DNA from: CALODL01 sp942492115
GTDB taxonomy: Bacteria > Planctomycetota > Phycisphaerae > UBA1845 > CAIVHJ01
Length of the DNA stretch: 64,000 bases
Assembly: GCA_942492115.1 (NCBI GenBank)
Contig: CALODL010000003.1
Coordinates: forward strand, 1-64,000
Direction: 5' to 3'
The stretch's first letter is position 1, and each line of letters starts with the position of its first letter. Made by a program: the position numbers and the translations under genes. This document shows, one piece after another, positions 17,423-25,849 of this stretch. The notes beneath the pieces are model-generated. The model did not search any database. It was not told the DNA's origin and saw nothing but the letters and a program-made list of their open reading frames with translations.

Positions 17423-18604
17423 ATGGCACAGACGGATTTCTTCAAACAATCAAAACACGAGGGCCTGCGCGTGGTCGTCACCGGCCAGGTGGGCATGGAC
17501 AAGCGTCCATTCCTCGAGATGCTCAAGGCCCATGCTGAAACCAAAGGGCAGAACATCACGTTGTGCCATGTTGGCGAAATGATGTACGCAGAAGCTCCGG
17601 ATGTTAAACCAGGCCGCATTCTCGACCTGCCACGCGCCCGGTTGGATTCCTTGCGCCGCAGCGTGTTCAAGGACATCGCTTCGATCTGTGAGCGCGAGCG
17701 CAACGTCATCATCAACACGCATGCCACCTTTCGGTGGAAACACGGACTGTTCCCGGCCTACGACCAGGACCAGATGGAAGCGATCGACGCCGACGTCTAC
17801 ATCACGCTGATGGATAACGTCGATGCCGTGCACGAAAGGCTGACCGTCGAACACGATGTCCGCCACTGCCTCAAGGACATTCTCGTATGGCGCGAAGAGG
17901 AAATGGTCGTCACCAAGTGCCTGGCACGCTCCTTGCGCGGCCATGGCACGTCGTACATCTTCGCCCGCGGCGTCGAAAAGGATAATATTGAAGGGCTGTA
18001 TCGTCTGCTGTTCGAACCGGAGCGCAAGAAGGTCTACCCGTCGTTCCCCATGACCCACGTCATGGGCATGCCGGATGTCCTGGCCGAGATCGACTCGTTC
18101 CGCGCCGCCCTCGCCGAGCACTTCATCACTTTCGATCCGGGCGACCTCGACGAAAAGCGGTTGCTGTACTACGCCGGTGAAGCGATCCAGGATGGCCGCA
18201 AGTCTTTCGAGTTGGAGGTCCACGGTCGCAAGATGACCTTCGACGCCCTCGAGGTGTCCAACATCGCCCCCGACATCGATGGTCAGATTTATGCCCGCGA
18301 CTTCGAATTCGTCGATCAGTCCGACATGATCGTCAGCCTGATCCCCGAACTGCCCGATGGTACACCCGGTCTGTCCAGCGGTGTCGAGCGCGAACTGCAA
18401 CACGCTTTCGAAGCCACCAAGGAAGTTTACGTCGTGTGGAAGCCCAAGAAAGAACCCTCGCCGTTCATCACCGAAACGGCGACCAAGGTGTTCCTCAGCG
18501 TGAAAGAGACGCTCGAGTATTTCCAGAAGGTCGGCTATATCACCGAGCTGCAGCTCAGCCTGCCAACCGGCGGGAAGGCCTCGGAACGCGGGCGCTTCGG
18601 GTAG
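17423..18604 (+). CDS. Adenylate-kinase-like P-loop domain fused to a nucleoside-deoxyribosyltransferase-like domain
   Basis: A 393-residue cytosolic protein with two apparent domains. Residues about 10-200 look like a nucleotide-kinase P-loop fold (VVVTGQVGMDKRPF, then NVIINTHATFRW, DADVYITLMDN and an Arg-rich lid). The P-loop is degenerate: Asp replaces the last Gly and Arg the Ser/Thr of GxxxxGK[ST]. The C-terminal part (DQSDMIVSLIPELPDG, LSSGVERELQHAF, KEVYVVWKP, PSPFI) resembles nucleoside 2-deoxyribosyltransferase/Rossmannoid proteins. It lies 55 bp after preA and before a hairpin terminator, so it is the last gene of the pyrimidine operon. I infer a nucleotide or nucleoside role, perhaps releasing or sensing bases. 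The function is unproven. Confidence 0.6.
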   Translation: MAQTDFFKQSKHEGLRVVVTGQVGMDKRPFLEMLKAHAETKGQNITLCHVGEMMYAEAPDVKPGRILDLPRARLDSLRRSVFKDIASICERERNVIINTHATFRWKHGLFPAYDQDQMEAIDADVYITLMDNVDAVHERLTVEHDVRHCLKDILVWREEEMVVTKCLARSLRGHGTSYIFARGVEKDNIEGLYRLLFEPERKKVYPSFPMTHVMGMPDVLAEIDSFRAALAEHFITFDPGDLDEKRLLYYAGEAIQDGRKSFELEVHGRKMTFDALEVSNIAPDIDGQIYARDFEFVDQSDMIVSLIPELPDGTPGLSSGVERELQHAFEATKEVYVVWKPKKEPSPFITETATKVFLSVKETLEYFQKVGYITELQLSLPTGGKASERGRFG

Positions 18605-18672
18605 GGCAGCGTAAGAGATCGGCTGGCACGCCACCCCATCTACTTCTTGTTCCGAGGATCACTGAAACACAA

Positions 18673-18708
18673 ACAGGGGCATGCCCGCATTCGCGAGCAT
18701 GCCCCTGT
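18673..18708. terminator. Hairpin between convergent genes
   Basis: A perfect 12-bp stem, ACAGGGGCATGC (18673-18684) and GCATGCCCCTGT (18697-18708), with a 12-nt loop, sits between the end of the pyrimidine operon (+) and the beta-propeller gene (-). No clear T-run follows on either strand. It probably terminates or insulates both directions. Confidence 0.7.
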
Positions 18709-18734
18709 GGTGTGCTGGTCTCAGCGGTCGAATG

Positions 18735-19988
18735 CTAACCGAGGTTCAACGCGACCAGCTTTTTCTTGTCTCGGGCATACAACGTCTTCCCGACGACGGT
18801 CGGAACGGTCCAGGCCGTGTCGTCGAACAGTTGGAACTTCGAATGCACCTTGAGGTCTTCCGGCGTGGCGCTGGCGAGGTGCATGTGGCCTTGCTCGTCC
18901 AGGATGACCAGGCGTCCGTCGACTCCGATGCAGTTGCTCTTTGGGAAACCCCGTTTGCGCCAGCCGACCTTGCCGGTCTTGACGTTGATGCTGGCCATGA
19001 AACACGCCCGCTGGCCCGTCGAGCCATAGACCCATCCGCCGTCGCGCACGGCCGTGATATGGTAGAATTGAATCTTGCGCGTCGACCACACTTCGTCGAC
19101 CGACCACGCACTGCCGGTCTGCGTCAGCTTGAGACCGCGGGCCCCGGCGTCCGGCGAAGATATCATCAGAATATCCTCATGCCATTCGGGCATGCAGATA
19201 TTCTGACCCCACTGGTTGCCGTGCTCGAAGCTCCACAACAGTTCACCCGTCTTGGGATCCAGACCCACGACCTCCTGAGCCATGAAGGTGATGAGTTGGG
19301 TCGTGCCGCGAATGTCATAAATCTTGGGCGTCGCATAGCTGTTCTTGAAATCGTGCTTCTTCCACGCAATCTCGCCGGTCTTCGCGTTGAACGCCATGAT
19401 GCTGGAACCTTCGCCTCCGACCAGCGCCATGACATGACCTTCGTGATAGATCGGGCTCGACGAGTAACCGTGTGGTAACTTGGTTCCATTGAACTCGCCC
19501 CACAGATCATGCGACCAATGGGACGTGCCCTTGTTCTTGTCGAGACAATGCATCATGCCTGACACACCAATCGTGTACAGACGGTCACCGACGATCAACG
19601 GCGTCGAACGCGGGCCGCGACCGAACTCATCGACATGACCCTCGGCCGGAGATGAATCGTAAGCATGTTCCCACACGGTCTTGCCATCAGAGGCGTTCAG
19701 ACAGACTACGCGTTCCTTGTCGTCAGCGCGATACATCGTGTACAGACGGTCACCTTCGACGAGAATTGCCGAATACCCATCCCCCAGATCACGACTCCAG
19801 ATCTGCTTGGGGCCAGTTTCGGGCCACGCACTGGCGATGCCCTTTGAATCGGCTATGAAGTCCGCACGCGGACCGCCCCACTGGCCCCATTCCGGCTCCG
19901 AGGCCACAGCCTGCGGACACGCAGCACAGATGGCAGTTAAGGTCACGATGTGGAGCATCCTGGATGGAATGCGCTTGACGTGTGGCAT
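18735..19988 (-). CDS. Exported PQQ-like beta-propeller protein
   Basis: A 417-residue protein. The N-terminus has a signal peptide (basic MPHVKRIPSR, hydrophobic core, cleavage probably after AVAS). A WD/PQQ-type propeller follows with repeated YSAILVEGDRLYTMY, VVCLNASDGKTVWEH, IMAFNAKTGEIAWKK and VVGLDPKTGELLWSF units. No PQQ ligands or catalytic residues typical of quinoprotein dehydrogenases are evident, so it is more likely a binding or scaffold propeller, abundant in planctomycetes. It converges with the pyrimidine operon. I see no functional link. Confidence 0.8.
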   Translation of the reverse strand: MPHVKRIPSRMLHIVTLTAICAACPQAVASEPEWGQWGGPRADFIADSKGIASAWPETGPKQIWSRDLGDGYSAILVEGDRLYTMYRADDKERVVCLNASDGKTVWEHAYDSSPAEGHVDEFGRGPRSTPLIVGDRLYTIGVSGMMHCLDKNKGTSHWSHDLWGEFNGTKLPHGYSSSPIYHEGHVMALVGGEGSSIMAFNAKTGEIAWKKHDFKNSYATPKIYDIRGTTQLITFMAQEVVGLDPKTGELLWSFEHGNQWGQNICMPEWHEDILMISSPDAGARGLKLTQTGSAWSVDEVWSTRKIQFYHITAVRDGGWVYGSTGQRACFMASINVKTGKVGWRKRGFPKSNCIGVDGRLVILDEQGHMHLASATPEDLKVHSKFQLFDDTAWTVPTVVGKTLYARDKKKLVALNLG

Positions 19989-20434
19989 GTCGTATCCTCG
20001 CTAGGACCAGGGTATCGTCAGATCGCTCGGCGCGCTGACAGGGTATTGAGTGTATGCGGCATGCCACCTAATCGCCAGATCAGTGACGCCGGGCCGCAAA
20101 GGCCTGCAGGCCGACAGGCCGCTCGATGTCCAACTCAATTACGCGTCCATGATCCACTTATGACGATCACCAGGCTCAGCCCCGGTCGAGGAATCTGGGC
20201 CGTGTCGCGATGGATCCTCCGATCGACCGGTGGTAGCCTGATGGCCCCGGGCCGTCGAATCCGCTCCATTGGAGCGTCGAACTGCATGCCCGTGCAACCA
20301 CAGGAGGTAAGCCCTTGGGTAGCCACTGTGCAGGGCTCTGTGCTGCCTACGGCACCGCCATGATATGCTGGTGGGGCCTACATGCAGCGTTGCAGTCAAG
20401 CATAGTTGGCGGAGTTTTCAGGCAGAGCCCAATC
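19989..20434. other. 446-bp gap, no gene seen
   Basis: This lies between the beta-propeller gene and the deaminase, both read leftwards. Short frames here have no recognisable motif and no convincing Shine-Dalgarno sequence. It must hold the propeller-gene promoter and the deaminase terminator, but I cannot point to clear boxes or a strong hairpin. Confidence 0.5.
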
Positions 20435-21796
20435 TCAAGTCGAAAACCGCGCCGCTACCACGGCGTTCAAGTCCGTGGCCAGACGTGTCTCATCCGCGGT
20501 ATACAGCCGCCCGTCGTAAACCACCAGCCGACCATGCACATAGACCTGATCGGCCCGCGGTACATGGCACAGCATCAATGCGCCCAATGGGTCCTGGGCC
20601 ACTGATCCGGCCAACGCGATATCGTCCGCCCGATAGAGTGCCAGGTCGGCCGTACACCCCTCGGCGATACGGCCGAGGGTCGGTCGGTTGAGGCAGGCCG
20701 CGCCTCCGACGGTTGCCAGCCTGAACGCGTCGGCCACGCCCATGGCATCGGCACCATGTTCGACGCGCTGCAGCAACAACGCCTGCCGGGCTTCGGCCAG
20801 AGCATTGCCGCCGTCGTTGCTGCTGCTACCATCGACCCCGAGACCGACCTTGACGCCGGCAGCGATGAGCTCCCGCACTGGCGGAATGCCCGAACCCAAC
20901 CGCATGTTCGAACACGGACAGTGGGCCACGCCGGTCCCGGTCTCGGCAAGCAGCCTGATCTCGTCCGTGTCAAGACACACGCAATGTGCCAGGTACACGT
21001 CAGATCCCAGGAACCCGTGGTCAGCGAGGTAGCGAATTGGACGTACTCCGAAACGCTCCTGGCAGTAGACCTCTTCGTCGACGGTCTCCGCGGCGTGCGT
21101 GTGCAGCAGCACCCCCAGAGACCGCGCCATTCGCGCCGTCTCGGCAAACAGCTCGGAACTGACGTTGAACGGACTGCACGGTGCGAGGTCGATCTTGCGC
21201 AGGGCATGCGGGTCCGGATCGTGGAACCGTTCGACGGCGCGCTGGCAATCGGCCAGAACGTCGGCATCGACCTCGGTACAGATATCCGGGGGTAGACCAC
21301 CCTTGGACTCACCCACCGTCATGCTGCCGCGGCACGCGTGGATGCGCATGCCCAGCTCTTCGGCCGCCTCGAGCACGGCCTCGATGCGCACGTCAGTGCC
21401 CTGGGGAAACAAATAGAAGTGGTCACTTGTCGTCGTGCAACCCGACAGCAGCATCTCGGCGATACTGACTTTGGCAGCCAGCTTGACAGCTTCGTAGTCC
21501 ACGAACTGCCAACGTTTGTACAGTTCAACCAGCCAGGTAAACAGCTTGGCATCCTGTACCGGACGCAGCCCGCGAGTCAGGGTCTGGTACAAATGATGAT
21601 GCGTATTGATCAGACCGGGGATGACCAGGTGCTTCGATGCATCGACGATGTTCTTGACCTTGCGTCCATCGACCGCTCCCGTCTTCTGCACGGCAACGAT
21701 TTCATGACTATCGAGAACGATGTCGTGGTGTTCCAGCACGACTACGTCATCGCCGCGCGCCGTGATCACGGTCGTATCTTTGAGAAGAGTGGTCAT
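20435..21796 (-). CDS. Amidohydrolase, guanine/8-oxoguanine-deaminase-like
   Basis: A 453-residue metal-dependent deaminase of the ATZ/TRZ-like group. Metal residues are visible in GLINTHHHLYQTLTR, in LLHTHAAET, in YLAHCVCLD and in the Asp of LGVDGSSSND. The run HLYQTLTRG...QDAKLFTWL closely fits 8-oxoguanine deaminase relatives, and the SSSND loop is typical of them. It would convert 8-oxoguanine to urate or guanine to xanthine, feeding the molybdoenzyme at 8.9-11.1 kb. It is the last gene of a four-gene minus-strand operon with the aminotransferase, permease and beta-ureidopropionase. Substrate is inferred. Confidence 0.8.
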   Translation of the reverse strand: MTTLLKDTTVITARGDDVVVLEHHDIVLDSHEIVAVQKTGAVDGRKVKNIVDASKHLVIPGLINTHHHLYQTLTRGLRPVQDAKLFTWLVELYKRWQFVDYEAVKLAAKVSIAEMLLSGCTTTSDHFYLFPQGTDVRIEAVLEAAEELGMRIHACRGSMTVGESKGGLPPDICTEVDADVLADCQRAVERFHDPDPHALRKIDLAPCSPFNVSSELFAETARMARSLGVLLHTHAAETVDEEVYCQERFGVRPIRYLADHGFLGSDVYLAHCVCLDTDEIRLLAETGTGVAHCPCSNMRLGSGIPPVRELIAAGVKVGLGVDGSSSNDGGNALAEARQALLLQRVEHGADAMGVADAFRLATVGGAACLNRPTLGRIAEGCTADLALYRADDIALAGSVAQDPLGALMLCHVPRADQVYVHGRLVVYDGRLYTADETRLATDLNAVVAARFST

Positions 21797-21867
21797 GAAC
21801 GGAACACTCGGCGGTTAAGGCCAGGAGGTCTGTCACGGCTCATTGCCGGTCCTACTGGTGGTCATGG

Positions 21868-23238
21868 TCAGGTATTGACCGTGCTCAACACTTCGTCCAG
21901 GCAACTGACCAGGAATCCAGCGTCGGCTTTGGTGATGCACATCGGCGGTTTGATGCGCAACACGTTGCCGAAGCGCCCCCCCTTTCCGAGAATGAGACCA
22001 CGATCCTTGCATTTTTCCAGCACATCGGCGGCGGCGGTCGCAGCCGGCTCTTTGGACTGTCGATCGGTGACCAACTCGACACCGAGCATCAGTCCCATAC
22101 CGCGCACGTCACCAATCAACGGCTGGCGGTTCTGCAAATCGAGCAACGCATCTTTGAGGAACGTTCCGACCTCATGGGCATTGTGCTGGATGTTTTCGGC
22201 ATCGATGATCTCCAACGTCGCAAGGCCCTGGACCATCGATACGGGATTGCCGCCGTAGGTGTTAAAGTGCACGCGATTGGCCATGACTTTGGCAATGTCG
22301 GGGCGCGTGACCATCGCCCCGAGAGGCGCCCCGTTGCCGATGCCCTTGGCCATCGTGACCATATCCGGCGTGACGCCCCAGTTCTCGAAGCCCCAGAATC
22401 GTGTGCCCGTTCGTCCGAAGCCCGTCTGCACTTCGTCCGCAACACACAGTCCACCGTAACGGCGTACGATGTCGTAAACGATCTGGAAGTACTCGGGAGG
22501 TGGCGTCACTGCCCCGCCGACCCCCTGTATGGGCTCGGCAATGAAGCATGCCACTTCCTCGGAAGTCTCGTGGCGGATGAGATCTTCGACATCGGTTGCA
22601 CACTTGACGTCGCAGCTCGGGTACTCGAGACCGTACGGACACCGGTAACAGTAGCCTGGTGTGGCGTGCTTGATACCGCTCGGCACGACCGATTTGAATT
22701 TCCAGTTGCCGTGCGCGGTCATGCTCATGGTCGCCTGCGTTCCGCCATGGTAGGCATTACGCAGAGTAATGATCTCATGGTTACCGGTAAACTCCCGCGC
22801 CGATAGGACCGCCAGTTCGTTGGCCTCGCTACCGGAGTTAGTGAAGTACGATGCACTCAGATCGCTGCCCGCGGGCATGTGGTCGGCCATGAGTTTGCCG
22901 TACTCTGCTATCGTCGGATGCAGGTAAATCGTCGTCGTGTGCTGCAAACGGCCGACTTGTTCGCGCACCCGCTCCACGATTTTGGGATGACAATGGCCTA
23001 CCGAGACCGTCACGATTCCGGCAAAGGCATCAAGATACTGTTTGCCAGTCTCGTCGAAGAGGTATTGCATGTGTCCTTCGACGACCATCAGCGGATCCTT
23101 GTAGTAGGTCAGCAGGCCCGGCGACAGATACTGCCGACGCATGGCCAGCACCTCATCACGCGACGGGCCTGAGTACGGCTGAGGGGTGTGCTGACACACT
23201 GGCAAGCTGATCTTTGAAGCGGATGTCGACTGGCTCAT
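21868..23238 (-). CDS. Class III omega-aminotransferase, probably beta-alanine-using
   Basis: A 456-residue PLP enzyme of the AGXT2/beta-alanine-pyruvate group. The PLP Lys lies in MAKGIGNGAPLGA, with cofactor residues in NSGSEANELA and VADEVQTGFGRTG. It would transfer the amino group of beta-alanine or 3-aminoisobutyrate to an oxoacid, giving (methyl)malonate semialdehyde. I chose the ATG at 23238 (preceded by GAGAGG). It is unusually Cys-rich in the middle (PGYCYRCPYGLEYPSCDVKC), a feature seen in some AGXT2-like proteins. It lies 61 bp from the permease gene in the same operon. Confidence 0.87.
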   Translation of the reverse strand: MSQSTSASKISLPVCQHTPQPYSGPSRDEVLAMRRQYLSPGLLTYYKDPLMVVEGHMQYLFDETGKQYLDAFAGIVTVSVGHCHPKIVERVREQVGRLQHTTTIYLHPTIAEYGKLMADHMPAGSDLSASYFTNSGSEANELAVLSAREFTGNHEIITLRNAYHGGTQATMSMTAHGNWKFKSVVPSGIKHATPGYCYRCPYGLEYPSCDVKCATDVEDLIRHETSEEVACFIAEPIQGVGGAVTPPPEYFQIVYDIVRRYGGLCVADEVQTGFGRTGTRFWGFENWGVTPDMVTMAKGIGNGAPLGAMVTRPDIAKVMANRVHFNTYGGNPVSMVQGLATLEIIDAENIQHNAHEVGTFLKDALLDLQNRQPLIGDVRGMGLMLGVELVTDRQSKEPAATAAADVLEKCKDRGLILGKGGRFGNVLRIKPPMCITKADAGFLVSCLDEVLSTVNT

Positions 23239-23299
23239 GGCATGACCTCTCTCAAACATCTGAAACTCAAGGCGTGTGGCCACCTGACACAGACCCGTA

Positions 23300-24769
23300 T
23301 CAGGCCGCCCCTTCTGACACGTTGGCCCCTTCCGGCACCATCAGTCGCAGGCCGCGTTCTTCGGGTGTTCCGGGAACGAGGTTGTCCAGAACGATGCCGC
23401 AGATCGCCGCAACGGCCATTCCTGTGTTACCGATAGCCCCGACCATCGAGGCAATATCAGGCGGAAGACTATCGAGTAAGGGCCCTGCTCCAGGTGGATA
23501 CATCCCGACCACCGAGCCATCGAAGTAGGCCGGAACACTCAGCCCCATGAACAGGCTGAACCCGGCAATGAACAGGTTGCGGTCACTGCTGAGGTCGGCT
23601 TTGGAAAGTTGCTGGATACCGACAGCCGAGATCAAACCGAACAGGGCGCAGTACAATCCCCCGACGACCGGTCCGGGAATGGTCGCCGCAAAGGCCCCAA
23701 ACTTTCCAAAAATCCCCAGCAGGATCAAGATGATTGCTGCGATCTGCACGACGTAGCGTGACGCGACTTTGGTCAGTCCGACCAGTCCGATGTTCTCCGA
23801 ATAGGACGTCGAACTGAACGCGCCAAGCAGGCCCGTCAACAGGCATCCGACACCCTCACAACCGATGCCCCGTGAAATCTGACGCGGCGTCGGATCACCG
23901 GCACCGGCCATGTACGAACAGGCGTGGTAATCGCCGAAGGACTCGACCATCGAGGCCATGTACCCGGCGAGCGCCGCCATGATGAAGCCCAGCTGAAACT
24001 TTGGTGCACCCCACGGCAGGATGAGATCATTGGGACTCAGACGCACCCACGCACTGGCCCCAACGGCATCGAGATTGATATTGGCCGGATGCCCGGACGG
24101 GAACGTGCCCGTCTTTGATAGCACGAAGCACAGCCCACACACGATGACGATGGCGCACAGTATTGGAAAGATACGGAAGAATCGACTGTGCCGTGACAAG
24201 ATCAGCGAGAACAGAATGACCAATCCAATGGTCAATCCGCTGATCGGCCAGTACTGGCCTGCTTTCGGCGCGCCGTGCTTGAACAGCGCCAAACCGATCA
24301 GCATGATGACCGGTCCAATGACCACTGGGCTGAGCATGCGCCGAACCACGCCCATCAACCCGGAGAAGCCGATGGTGATCTCGACGACGGCACCTACGAT
24401 GATACTGCCCGCGATGTACTGCATCATCTCGGGCGGCGCCAAGCCTTTCTCGTTACAGTCGTTGATGACCGCGATGAACGCAGCCAGAAAGCTGAAGGAT
24501 ACGCCCTGGATGATCGGCAAACGGCTGCCGAAAGTCACCTGAATCAAGGTGGCCAGACCTGCACACAACATGACCGCTGAGATCATGCTGGCAATCATCG
24601 ACTTGGCCGCCGCCGAAGTCGGATCGTCGAACATCATCGGGCCGAGGAGCAGCGGAACCGACACGGTCGCCCCGAACATCGTCAGAGCATGCTGCAATGC
24701 CAGCACGACGGCACGCGGAAACGGCGGCCGGTCATCGAGTCCGTAAATGACTTGGTTGTTGTTCGCCAT
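23300..24769 (-). CDS. NCS2 uracil/xanthine-type permease
   Basis: A 489-residue membrane transporter with about 12-14 helices. NCS2 features are LALQHALTMFGATVSVPLLLG, the conserved PIIQGVSFSFLA helix, and the substrate-site pair in GYMASMVESFGDYHA and FSSTSYSENIGLVGLTKV. The latter matches the NxGxxxxT-type NCS2 signature. It probably imports uracil or thymine for the adjacent degradation enzymes. Beta-ureidopropionase is upstream and the aminotransferase downstream in one operon. It is distinct from the permease at 11194-12918, so two base importers serve this region. Confidence 0.87.
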   Translation of the reverse strand: MANNNQVIYGLDDRPPFPRAVVLALQHALTMFGATVSVPLLLGPMMFDDPTSAAAKSMIASMISAVMLCAGLATLIQVTFGSRLPIIQGVSFSFLAAFIAVINDCNEKGLAPPEMMQYIAGSIIVGAVVEITIGFSGLMGVVRRMLSPVVIGPVIMLIGLALFKHGAPKAGQYWPISGLTIGLVILFSLILSRHSRFFRIFPILCAIVIVCGLCFVLSKTGTFPSGHPANINLDAVGASAWVRLSPNDLILPWGAPKFQLGFIMAALAGYMASMVESFGDYHACSYMAGAGDPTPRQISRGIGCEGVGCLLTGLLGAFSSTSYSENIGLVGLTKVASRYVVQIAAIILILLGIFGKFGAFAATIPGPVVGGLYCALFGLISAVGIQQLSKADLSSDRNLFIAGFSLFMGLSVPAYFDGSVVGMYPPGAGPLLDSLPPDIASMVGAIGNTGMAVAAICGIVLDNLVPGTPEERGLRLMVPEGANVSEGAA

Positions 24770-24886
24770 ATCGAAACGGTGACCATCGAGCGATCACTGG
24801 GTAGTGGTACCACGACTTGCCTGGCCTCCTTGCGGAGGCGCACGCAAAGGCGGTGCGGCCATGTCCCATGAAGAGACCGCAGCGAT

Positions 24887-25756
24887 TTACAGCGACGCCA
24901 TCTCCGCATACGTTTCCGGGCGACGGTCGCGGAAGAACTGCCAGGTGTTCCGGACCTCGCGAATCATGTCCAGATCGAGATCGGCGATGACGATGTCGTC
25001 GGTGTCACGAGACCCTTCGGCCATGATCTGACCACGCGGATCACAGAAATAGCTCTGGCCGTAGAACTCCCCGATACGCCATGGTTCTTCGAAACCGGGA
25101 CGATTGATCGCCCCGACGAAGTACTGGTTGGCCACGGCGTGCGCCGGCTGTTCGAGCTTCCACAGATACTCACTCAGACCGGCGACCGTGGCTGACGGAT
25201 TGAATACGATCTCAGCCCCATTGAGCCCCAGGAGGCGCGCGCCTTCGGGGAAATGTCGGTCGTAACAGATGTACACCGCCACACGGCCGAACTTGGTCTG
25301 GAACACGGGATAGCCTAGATTGCCAGGGCGAAAGTAGAATTTTTCCCAGAACCCCGGAGCACAATGTGGAATATGGATCTTGCGAAACTTGCCGAGGTAC
25401 GAGCCATCAGCATCGATGACAGCGGCTGAGTTGTAGTATACGCCGGTGAGATCTTCCTCGTAGATCGGCACCACGATGACCATCTCGTGCTTCTTGGCCA
25501 GGTCGCACATCAGCTTGACCGTAGGGCCATCTGGAATGGGCTCGGTCAGGTCGTACCATCGGGTCTCCTGCTCGGCACAGAAGTACGGTCCGTTGAACAG
25601 TTCCTGCAGACAAATGACTTGTGCGCCCTTGTCTGCGGCCTGCGCGATGAGGTCCACGTGTTTGTCGGTCATCGCCTGTTTGATTTTCTTGACCGGGCTG
25701 GTCGTGGGCTCGCACAACGTGGCCTGGATCAACCCGCCTCGCACGACTCGCGCCAT
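24887..25756 (-). CDS. Beta-ureidopropionase (N-carbamoyl-beta-alanine amidohydrolase)
   Basis: A 289-residue nitrilase-superfamily protein with the catalytic triad Glu (QELFNGPYFC), Lys (KFRKIHIPH) and Cys (VAVYICYDRHFPEGAR). It hydrolyses N-carbamoyl-beta-alanine or its methyl form to beta-alanine or 3-aminoisobutyrate plus CO2 and ammonia, the third reductive pyrimidine step. The ATG at 25756 follows GGAG; a longer frame to 25789 would overlap the divergent promoter. It is the first gene of the minus-strand operon and divergent from the semialdehyde dehydrogenase gene. Confidence 0.92.
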   Translation of the reverse strand: MARVVRGGLIQATLCEPTTSPVKKIKQAMTDKHVDLIAQAADKGAQVICLQELFNGPYFCAEQETRWYDLTEPIPDGPTVKLMCDLAKKHEMVIVVPIYEEDLTGVYYNSAAVIDADGSYLGKFRKIHIPHCAPGFWEKFYFRPGNLGYPVFQTKFGRVAVYICYDRHFPEGARLLGLNGAEIVFNPSATVAGLSEYLWKLEQPAHAVANQYFVGAINRPGFEEPWRIGEFYGQSYFCDPRGQIMAEGSRDTDDIVIADLDLDMIREVRNTWQFFRDRRPETYAEMASL

Positions 25757-25783
25757 GGGCTCACTCCTGCTCTTTAAGACATG

Positions 25784-25811
25784 TTGCAAACGGCATATGA
25801 TAGGCTAATAT
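25784..25811 (+). promoter_or_regulatory. Promoter of the semialdehyde dehydrogenase gene
   Basis: TTGCAA (25784-25789), a 16-bp spacer and TAATAT (25806-25811) form a good sigma-70-type promoter. A 38-bp leader follows to the ATG at 25850, with GGAG as the ribosome site. It sits in the 93-bp divergent gap next to the beta-ureidopropionase gene, so shared control is likely. Confidence 0.6.
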
Positions 25812-25849
25812 CGGCTGAGCACAAGGGTTTGCTACATTCGGAGTTATCC

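Noticed and set aside
16159..18634. Two ~400-residue antisense frames opposite preA and the fusion gene
   Set aside because: They mirror strongly coding plus-strand genes with clear motifs; the antisense products have no recognisable domain.
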